DNA from: Hofstenia miamia
Lineage: Eukaryota > Xenacoelomorpha > Acoela > Hofsteniidae
DNA length: 64,000 nt
Direction: 5' to 3'
Assembly: GCA_900660155.1 (NCBI GenBank)
Contig: CABFPE010001037.1
Location: 33,414 to 97,413 of the forward strand
Positions 56,365-64,000 of the stretch are shown here, piece after piece; within the stretch, counting starts at the first letter, position 1; each line of letters opens with the position of its first letter. The notes below the pieces were generated by a model. The model saw only the letters and a program-made list of their open reading frames with translations. It was not told the origin of the DNA and made no database searches. The translations under genes and the position numbers were made by a program.

Positions 56365-57440
56365 TTGTTGTGCCACCTCCTATAAAACATGTGCACAACC
56401 TCCTCCTGAATGCACATTTAATGCAAGATATGTTACCATCAGCAATCAAGCCACTGTTCAGGATGTCATAGATAAGTGCACAACCTGCTTGCTCCAAGGA
56501 GCTGGACATTTCCCAGAGCAGTGAGCAGAGCTGCACAGCCACACTGCTGAACATACCAACAAAGTTGTCCATATGGGCATAGAGATGCTCTCTTGAGATG
56601 ACAAGGTGTATCAGTACCTTTTAATGCTCATCAATCATTTTACTAAATATGTCAGACTCATCCCCCTCAACAGTAGCACCACTGAGGTCATTTGAGAAAA
56701 AGTTGTTAAAGAGTGGATACTTAAACTTGGGTGCATGGAGTGCCTAGTATCCAATTGTGGTCCCCCAATTCAACAACCATTTCATGGTGACCTTTACTAA
56801 AGAGCTCAAAATTCGTCAAGAATTTACCACTGCATACAACCAACAATTGAAATGCATTGTAGAAAGGCTAAACCACACAGTCATCAAGTTAATTCAAGTC
56901 ACCCTTCCCTGAGTAGCAGGTTGGAACTGGAAATGAGTCATTGAAGCAGTGGAATAATTTTATAACACTGCAGTTCATTCCATGAAAAAGGTCAGCCCCT
57001 TTAAGGCAATGTTTGGTAGTGAAGTGAGTACACCTCTTTCTATTATGTTTCCTGATTATAATGAGCCTACTTTGGAAAATTTCAAAAACTGCATGTTACA
57101 CAAACTTCAAGAAGTGCACCTCACTATTTGTAGGAATACTAATCAATCTGTTATCTGCCAGCTATGAAACTTTAATTGTAAATTGTATGGCAAGCCTCTT
57201 AAACAAGGCAACAAAGTCTTTGCCTATTTTCCTTGCCAAATTACCAATGCTAATCAAGTGCAAAAGCTTGCCACTAACTGGCAAGGTCTGTTTACTATAA
57301 CTAAGGTGTTAGATCACCACAAGTATTTATTAAATAATGGGAGAGTCGCCCACTTCCAATGACTCAAGAAAACCATCAAGGATATTGATAATGTCATCAT
57401 CAACCCTAATAGTGAATTTTCACTTGTCAATGACAAGTAA
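56365..57440 (+). pseudogene. Gypsy C integrase, joined to gag after loss of protease-RT-RNase H
   Basis: About 50 bases after gag the sequence is already in the integrase zinc-binding region (RYVTISNQATVQDVIDKCTT; C-x2-C) which aligns with KYITITIWKIVNNVINKY of element B. Then VYQYLLMLINHFTKYVRLIP (core, with MGIEML before it), VVKEWILKLGCMECLVSNCG and VSPFKAMFGSEVSTPLSIMF (to 57167), and a C-terminal part (57180-57440). Protease, RT and RNase H are absent, so the copy is an internal deletion derivative. Stops and shifts abound. Confidence 0.75.
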
Positions 57441-57446
57441 ACAAAT

Positions 57447-58400
57447 TTGAGACTTATAATAACTGAATGTGAGGAAGACGACCTCACTGAGGTCAAGTAT
57501 GATAGTAACCTTGGTAATAGTAGCAACATTACTGCTACTCATATTTTGCCTAGACATAGAGTTAGTGACCAAGAGTATTTAGATCATTTAAATACCCAAG
57601 ATTGGGAACTCAATTTAAACTCTATGTTTAGTAACCAAGTCAAATAGATGAAACAAATGGAAAATCAACCACCCACCAAAAGATGAGTGTGACAATGACT
57701 CAACCCATGAGATGAACTGAGGAGACAAGAAGTATCCCCACACCAAGCAGATGAGGACACATCATGGAAGCAAGGGAGCATGCATACAGAGGACTCAGAA
57801 AGCAGACAGTGCCACTACTTGGGGAGGCAACACTCTCCTTGGGAGTATGATTCCCACATCTATTTGGGGAGACAACACTCCCCTTGGGAGCAGACCTCAG
57901 ATGACTACACAGGGAGAAAACACTCTCTGCAGGAACCCAAGGAGTCTAGTAAAGTAAGAGTGCCTTTTGCTAATATTAGTGCTAATGTAAGTGATACCCA
58001 ACCATCCCAAAGTGACTTGATAACCCCTCTCTAGTCCCAGTCCTTCATCACATGCTTCTACAAGTATTTGATCAAAGACTGAAGAGACATAGAAGACATC
58101 CAAAGTTGGAGACAAAATACTCAACCTGTATTTAATCACAACCCCTAAGGCCATTAGTTTCATGTGCAACAACCTGTCTGAGCAAACTAAAAACAAACTG
58201 AGGTGAACATACAACACTAAGTCATTGACCTGTTCAGTAGATGTAATCCCATTTGTCATTGACACTGAGTGCAGGCTGAAATTCAAAAAGAGGCCCTACT
58301 GGCAGAGTACTGTCCACACTATTTTTGATGAGGATTTCAACCTCCCCACTTGTGCCAGCTCCATAACAGCAAGAAATCAATCCAAAAGTTTGAATGCATT
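57447..58400 (+). pseudogene. Gypsy C region between integrase and extra ORF
   Basis: Plus frames include 57447-57647 (ATHILPRHRVSDQEYLDHLN) and 57780-58034, which contains an in-frame 45-bp tandem repeat. It ends in decayed sequence reaching the unknown ORF at 58401. No known domain. Confidence 0.45.
57815..57949. repeat. 45-bp tandem repeat, three units, coding in frame
   Basis: Units start at 57815, 57860 and 57905 (CTACTTGGGGAGG, CTATTTGGGGAGA, CTACACAGGGAGA). In one frame they give YLGRQHSPWE, YLGRQHSPWE and YTGRKHSLQE. The period is divisible by three, so length changes keep the frame. Confidence 0.85.
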
Positions 58401-59113
58401 AACATTGATTTTGAGAATCTTCTCATCATTTACTTCTTTCATGTAGGTGAGGTGAACCAGCCCAAGATTATGGAGTAGATCAAAATTGTGTACTGACTTG
58501 CAAAGGTCAAGAATATCTGCCTTGCCATGTTTCTGAAAGAAGAATATCAGGATGAAATCCCAGAGTGGGTTGAAAACCTCCACTTCAGAATTTAAAATTT
58601 CACAATTTTATATAGTAACTATTATCAGCCAGTGAGTATGTACCACACAAACATCATCTTGATAACTAAGCTGATCTACACCAATCTCTTGCTTTGCAAA
58701 ACAATACCCATGCAGTTGATACAAGAATCATCATCAATGCTGCTGTCTATGCCCAGACTCTTGAGTCAATTAACATTAATCTGCCTGGCCTAGCCACAGT
58801 CACTGACATTCACATCAGTTTTGCTTTCTCTCAGAGCACAACCACCCTGGCTGAGATCAATGAAATTTGGACGTGGCTGAAAGCAGACAGGAGCCCAGAA
58901 ACTGAGTGGCCTACTATCAAGATCCACAACCCAAACTCACAGTACTCAAGATCATGGAAATGCACATATCCTATATCTCACAGGATCAACAAAACTTTGC
59001 AGAAAAATTATTTTCTGAAAAGTTCGCCCCAGCTATACAATCCTGTGGAGCCATTTGGGTCATCTCAATTTTTCTGACTAGTGATCCCCAGCTTCAAGTA
59101 CCTCTTGACTGAC
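58401..59113 (+). pseudogene. Unknown post-pol ORF, copy 2 of 3 (gypsy C)
   Basis: Decayed homologue of 51342-51974 and 59167-59856. Frame 1 (58401 on) reads IDFENLLIIYFFHVGEV and LAKVKNICLAMFLKEEYQDE with two stops. After a frameshift, 58694-59077 gives TDIHISFAFSQSTTTLAEIN then EIWTWLKADRSPETEWPTIK. A following hydrophobic GAIWVISIFLTSD (about 59050) matches the start of the env-like ORF of element B. It breaks off at about 59113, and the third copy starts soon after. Confidence 0.6.
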
Positions 59114-59166
59114 GTGCTTGAGAGAAGTCAGCAAAGCTCAAACTTGTTTTACAACCTCAAATTAAT

Positions 59167-59856
59167 TTGTCATTGGTAAATATTCTTGTTGTTTACTTTA
59201 TAAAACTGGAAGAACTACCTGATTCTAAATTTAGAGACAAACTATTGCTCACCTATCACCTAGCTAAAGTTAGTAACATTCATCTTGTAATTATTCTTAC
59301 CAATTTTAATAACAGTGAATATTGCAGCTCTGAACTTTACAAATTGGAATTAGGCTTGGATAACCTTTTCATTCTTGAACTGCATAATTTCAGTGTTCTT
59401 GGATTACCTGATTTTCACAACACAATTGCTAAACTAATTCACATTGATTTATTTCTTAACCAAACTTGCCCTAATCATCAATTAATGGTTGACAAAAGAT
59501 TAGCAAAGATGTTTTGCTATAAGCACAATCATATCTATGAATTGCTTGCAAATAAATGAGACACAGTTAATATTACTGATATTTATGTCTCCTTTGCATA
59601 TTCACAATCAGTTAATACTCTGCATGCAGTAAGTAATGTATGGAAAGATATCAAAGCAGATCAACTAGATCAACTAACTGATAACACTTGGCCCATGATT
59701 ACAGTGACATCTCTGTCACAGACCTACCATTACTCTGTCAAATGCCTATTAAATAACATAAATATTTCACTTGTTGTTCAAGATCAAACCTATTTAAGAC
59801 ATACTCTATTTGAAGAAAAGCAAGTTCCAAATTGTACTGCAAAATCTGCACTATAA
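59167..59856 (+). pseudogene. Unknown post-pol ORF, copy 3 of 3 (best preserved)
   Basis: A single frame of 230 codons has one internal stop (TGA 59557-59559). Blocks: SLVNILVVYFIKLEELPD, YHLAKVSNIHLVIILTNF, a middle domain with FCYKHNHIYELL, then TDIYVSFAYSQSVNTLHAVS and VWKDIKADQLDQL with TWPMITV. The order is the same as in copies 1 and 2. There is no zinc finger, transmembrane segment or coiled coil that I can see; alternating hydrophobic strands suggest a compact alpha/beta fold. Function unknown. Confidence 0.6.
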
Positions 59857-60432
59857 TCATATTGATTTGTCTAAGCAATGACACAACATTAACTCTTCCC
59901 ATCTCTAAATCAAAAAGGGAACAGCTCAGAAAAATCAAATATCATGGTTTGGCAGTCATTCCACTATCTACTGTACACCTACAAAAAAGGATCCCTTATC
60001 TGACTACTAACTATTATGAAAAATCAAAACACTTTTACTGGTCATAAAGAATGAAATTTTATTCAACTACCACAATCAAACTTACCCTGAATGCTCATAC
60101 AATGTAATTTCACCCACAATTAATTTTAAAAAAGTTGGGCAAGAATGGATTCCTATCAAAATCATAGAACTAACTCCACAATCAGTACTAGAGTTACAAA
60201 CTCAAGAGTCCTTACTTACCACTACACAACTACATTTTATACCTCATCATCAGAAACAAGTTGATACAAACAACATAGAAAAACTCAGTGTTGATAGAAG
60301 TCCAAAAAAACTTGAATTCATTAAAACCAGCATTACAAATTATTTAACAAGAATCACCACAGCTGAACAAAAAGATGCAGTGATTGTTTCATGTCTATCT
60401 TCCTTGACAAATCAAAAGTCACTCCACCTGTA
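59832..60432 (+). pseudogene. Possible envelope-like ORF of gypsy C
   Basis: It overlaps the end of the preceding ORF. It opens with a hydrophobic signal-like CTIIILICLSNDTTLTLPIS followed by basic KSKREQLRKIKYHGLAVIPL (59832-60047). After a frameshift, 60116-60432 reads FKKVGQEWIPIKIIELTPQS and SPKKLEFIKTSITNYLTRIT. The latter resembles LLSKLVMKYIYTEAF of gypsy B (52834 on). Position suggests env, but no anchor or fusion region is evident. Confidence 0.35.
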
Positions 60433-61644
60433 AAGTTTCTTTAAATTTTTCTATCCAGATATGATAATTACCCAAGAAGAAAGACATGCTTTAGATATAA
60501 ATACTAAAATGACACTCCTTATTACAATTAAAGGCTTTAGATTATATCTCAAATTTTACAATATGTTTACAAGAAAACTTAATAGTCTCAGAAATACTTT
60601 AACAATATCAAAACAAATGTAGCAACCTAAATTTTACACCTTTGCAAAGAAAGTTGCTATGCAACTCACTATTCACAACACTCAGACACTCTAAGCTGGA
60701 ATCATCCCCAAGCAATTACACTAGTTAAGCAGGCACAATCTCTTATCAAGCCTGTTCATGTGGAAATGTTGGAATAAAACTATAGCCCAGTTTAGGGGGA
60801 CCTTTGTCATAAAGACATTAAAACTCTTTACTTGGAAATATCAATTTACAATTTAGACTTACGAAATTATTCAATTGATTATTTGACCAAATGAAATGGT
60901 GCTATATCTTTATTTATTTAAATTTCTGCTAATTCAATGTAGTAAAATTGATAGTAGAATACTAGATTGTACTAGTTCAATATTTGTCCATATTTTTATG
61001 GTATGCATTTCTATTTACACTACCAGTTTTTGTTAGTATGTATAGGTGTGATTTATTCATTTGTTTTTTCATTTCAGTTTACTTTAGTAAATTCATTTTG
61101 CTCTATTGTGACTTTTGTTTTATTTAAAATGTTGGGTTTCTAAATTCATACATGTAGTTACATGGTGCCTATATGTGGTACAGCTTGATGAACATGTCCC
61201 TTTAACAGGGCTAGGTATACAGTTAGAAGTTTTTGTAGAACTGCATTTCCTTTGATAATTTTTGCTGTCACCTAAATTGCATGAGATAAGGATTGCACTA
61301 AGTTTAGGTTATTTCAACTTAGCATGTAGGTTCCACTTAATGCAACCAAGAGTTAGGGATTCTTTATTTTTATCAAATTAGGGCTCTAGTCTTAAACAAG
61401 TCTTTCACAAAGTTATCTGTATCAGGTCAGCTGTGTGTCACCACTCTTCCACATCATGATCTCCTGCTTACTTTTACATTAAATTTTACTAGAAAGGTTA
61501 CTATTGAAAGAGGAGTTGATTATTAAACTAGCTTTGGTAAATCTATTTCAAATCAAAAACCTTAATAGATAGGATATTAGTACTGCTCAATGATTTCATA
61601 CTGATGCCACAGTATTATAGATGTCACTATCATTGGTGTCCTAA
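60433..61644 (+). other. End of gypsy C with purine tract; rest unassigned
   Basis: Decayed coding-like sequence continues to about 60780. TTTAGGGGGA at 60791-60800 is a plausible polypurine tract, yet the next bases (CCTTTGTCATAAAG) do not match the LTR start. From 60810 to 61644 I recognise nothing. Confidence 0.4.
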
Positions 61645-62561
61645 TGTAGAGTCACTCAGAGCCCCTATTTTAATTATTTCAATTATTTCTGATTAATTTG
61701 GAACTCTGGTTTAGTAATTACATCATCATGACACAATGATTGTTGCTATCCATTTATCAATTCATTATTGTTTAATTCTTTGCAATTCTTTGTGTTTTTG
61801 AGTGCAGTTTTACAATCATTTTATTATTGTCCCCTTGATCCAAGTCATATGTGTTATTGTTCATTTAATTTGCAAGAGAATTTCATGCAACATTTTGTAA
61901 ACACATAACAGGTAATAATTTGATGAAATTGTTATAAATATGTGAGGAAACTGTAGTGATTGCACAATATAATTTGTCCCACTTCAATCATGTTTGATCT
62001 TCTTTGATTTATTTATATGCTAACCCCTTTTAGGTCTTTATGGATTTTTGCATAATAAATCTTGCTTAAGATCCTGTGACAATTTGGGAGTAACTGCAAT
62101 GTGTCTGGGGCAACAACTAGCTCCTTAACAGTTGACAGCCTAAATCATGGTCACTGTAGGTTATGGCTATGTGTACAAGCAGGGAATAACATCTTTTAGC
62201 TTGATCATTTCATTTTGTACATGCACTTAATAGCAACACACTGCAAATATACTATGCTGTTGGCAAATGTGAATGCACAGTAATTATGTGCCTTTTGTTT
62301 TATTATTTATTTACATGAGCTGAGATAATAGAACTCTGAGCAAAATTATTTATTTGAGCTAGAAATTAATACTTGAGACACACAATTAGCACCTTGATGA
62401 GTAAGAATGACTTCATGGATATGGCTTTGGCATGATGCCATGTGAATTGGTCACTGCTGGAAGTTTGTTATCTGTGGATAGTTTCTTTCTTTCTTTAGTG
62501 AATCAGTGAACCACCAATGTTCTTTCTTTTGCTAGAATGTGAGCAAACCTGTGATTCTACA
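61645..62561 (+). repeat. Second LTR copy (917 bp), solo LTR or 3' LTR
   Basis: It begins TGTAGAGTCACTCA and ends GTGATTCTACA, matching 53237-54231 with about 78 bp missing near the right end. CTAA precedes it (61641-61644) and CTAA follows it (62562-62565), as for a 4-bp target duplication. No purine tract adjoins its left end. Both points suggest a solo LTR inserted in the antisense gag relic at 62562-63289; a 3' LTR of element C remains possible. Confidence 0.75.
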
Positions 62562-63779
62562 CTAACACCCTTTGTCTGCAATTTGTGTATGGTTTTCATA
62601 CAGTTAGGACTTGCATGTCCTTTTTGGCCACAATTCTTACAATAAACATTGTAAAGGTTTATTACTTTTGGAGTTTTATTTGAATATTGCTGTTTTGTTT
62701 TATTCTTAGCATCACTTGTTGCTTGTTGGATTGTTGATAAAGTTTTAGTATTCTTGATGGTGAAGCTTGATGGAGTGTTGCCTAATTTGATTTGGTTTAA
62801 GATTTTAGCATAATTGTCTATTTGGAACTTTGCGTCTACTGCCTTTTTTATGATAATTTATCCTCTAGGCCACATTTTTGTTCAAAACAGCATATGATAT
62901 GTGATGTAAGTGAACATATCATGGGATGATTATTCTGCTGATGTTCTGCTCAACCTGTAGAGTTGTTTGATTTGAAGAATATACTCTTCAATGTTTTCAT
63001 TAGCTATATATGTTGTCTTATTTAAAATTATGTTATACTGGTTGCACACCATGATTGTTTGAAAATGGCCTCAAAAATTTTAAATTAGTGATTTGTAATC
63101 AGACTTAATCAAAGTGTCAAGTGTTAAATAGTAATTGTAGGCCTTTCCCATAAGAAAGCTAGGAAATTGTGCAAGTGCATGCTTTTGGTATGCTTGTTGC
63201 AAGATAAAATGCTGCTCATATGAAAAGAACCATTCTTCAAAAGTTGGAGACGTTCCATTAGCCTTACAAGAACATTTCCATAGTGGCATTCATTTTTTCA
63301 AATTTTAATTGTTGGATATGGTGACAATTTAGGGCAAAACATTTTCTTATTTTGTTTTTGATTTTTGATTTTATTAATATGTTATTAATTAAGTCTAATT
63401 TTGCATTTAATTCTATTAGGGGTGTGAGTCCCTTTAGGTTTTTTCAATGGTAATTGGCATTGAATGAGAGAGTTGGTTTTTAATAATGGTCAGTTATTGA
63501 TATACATGATGTCCTACATTTTAAATATTTGGTTCAGGTAATTTGGCAATCTTAGAAGAAGTGATATTTTCTTTGAAAATTTGCAAACTTCTTAAATGAG
63601 ATTTTTGTCTGTTGTATTTCCTTTTGTAAAACCATATTTTCAGCTTCTTGTGAAATTAGCTTACTTGTTATTTGAATGTTTTGTACATTGCATTTGACAA
63701 CTTGTTTAATAATGTAGCATAATCCCCAAATTATTCTGCTGATTCCTTTGATTCCTGCAACAAAGAAGAAGAAGTTCAA
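62562..63779 (-). pseudogene. Gag relic of a further gypsy-type element, antisense
   Basis: On the minus strand: an N-terminal piece (63779-63552, with ISQEAENMVLQKEIQQTKIS, coiled-coil-like), capsid PTFEEWFFSYEQHFILQQAY then ALAQFPSFLMGKAYNYYLTL (63289-63080), shifted frames, and a zinc knuckle CKNCGQKGHASPNC (about 62640-62595). The capsid resembles that of gypsy C, so it is a relative in opposite orientation. Reading across the LTR copy at 61645-62561, the knuckle frame continues for about 25 codons (TPMIVTSIILWHQYEIIEQY), consistent with the LTR having inserted into it. Confidence 0.65.
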
Positions 63780-63969
63780 AAGAAATGAATAAGATAGAAT
63801 CAGAATAATTTGAATGATTACTTTAATAAGATTTTTGATATATTAAACTGGGGTCATATTTATCTCATATTTGTATATAGCAATTTCATATTTCAATATA
63901 GCAAAAATTCTCTTAATAAATATAATAGGAACTAACATAAACAGGACACCATTCTGTGAATTTAAACAG

Positions 63970-64000
<31 letters not shown>
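63970..64000. repeat. (TA)n tract at window edge
   Basis: TA dinucleotide tract running off the end of the window. Confidence 0.95.

Noticed and set aside
57897-58286. Minus ORF of 129 codons
   Set aside because: Antisense to decayed retroelement sequence with no family resemblance.
60791-60800. Polypurine tract followed by the 3' LTR of gypsy C
   Set aside because: Bases after TTTAGGGGGA do not match the LTR start at 53237 or 61645, so no LTR was called here.
1-64000. CRISPR arrays, bacterial operons, tRNA or rRNA genes
   Set aside because: No spaced identical repeats, ribosome sites, or convincing tRNA A/B boxes with cloverleaf were seen; the TGGTGACCC match at 54232 is a primer site, not a tRNA gene.

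Overview
The window is AT-rich, intron-bearing animal DNA crowded with decayed transposable elements. Nothing bacterial or organellar is visible. The mix of CR1-type LINEs, R4-like LINE ends, hAT, Harbinger, piggyBac, mariner and Tc1 elements, a YqaJ relic, Ty3/gypsy elements and host genes that start right after splice-acceptor-like sites would fit a cnidarian such as Hydra. That placement is an inference; the sequence alone does not prove it.

Three host genes lie on the + strand between 14.7 and 26.6 kb. (1) A two-exon gene (14742-15202 joined to 17625-17997) encodes an unrecognised single-pass membrane protein with a signal peptide. (2) A probable RPP38 gene, an RNase P/MRP subunit of the L7Ae fold (18203-18540 joined to 25191-25419), has a 6.65 kb intron containing piggyBac, Tc1 and hAT elements. 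(3) A clear tail-anchored cytochrome b5 (26026-26237 joined to 26439-26583). Both splice joins of the first two genes keep the frame. Each start codon sits 3-23 nt after a pyrimidine-rich AG.

The first 13 kb holds a broken YqaJ-type nuclease, a hAT-like MITE with an 8-bp target duplication, a minus-strand LINE split in two, R4-like LINE fragments, a deleted mariner, and an old integrase relic of the same gypsy family seen at 35-44 kb. After cytochrome b5 come two LINE reverse transcriptase remnants (26.6-28.7 kb) and AT-rich non-coding sequence.

From 35243 to 43867 lies a minus-strand Ty3/gypsy element with very short (93 bp) LTRs and a TTCTA target duplication. A nearly complete CR1-like LINE (esterase ORF1, 2A-like motif, endonuclease, RT) is inserted in the same orientation between its protease and RT. 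From about 44.6 to 62.6 kb lie plus-strand relatives of a second gypsy family: copy B (protease, RT, RNase H, integrase, extra ORFs, split by a 2.85 kb insertion) and copy C (LTR, tRNA-Trp-type primer site, gag, integrase with protease/RT/RNase H deleted, extra ORFs). Downstream of pol, this family carries an unrecognised ORF present as three homologous copies in the window, followed by a possible envelope-like ORF. The right edge is an antisense gag relic.

Single-base Ns at 6243, 22454, 30379 and 32465 adjoin near-identical duplications and look like assembly joins, so some apparent repeats are not biological.
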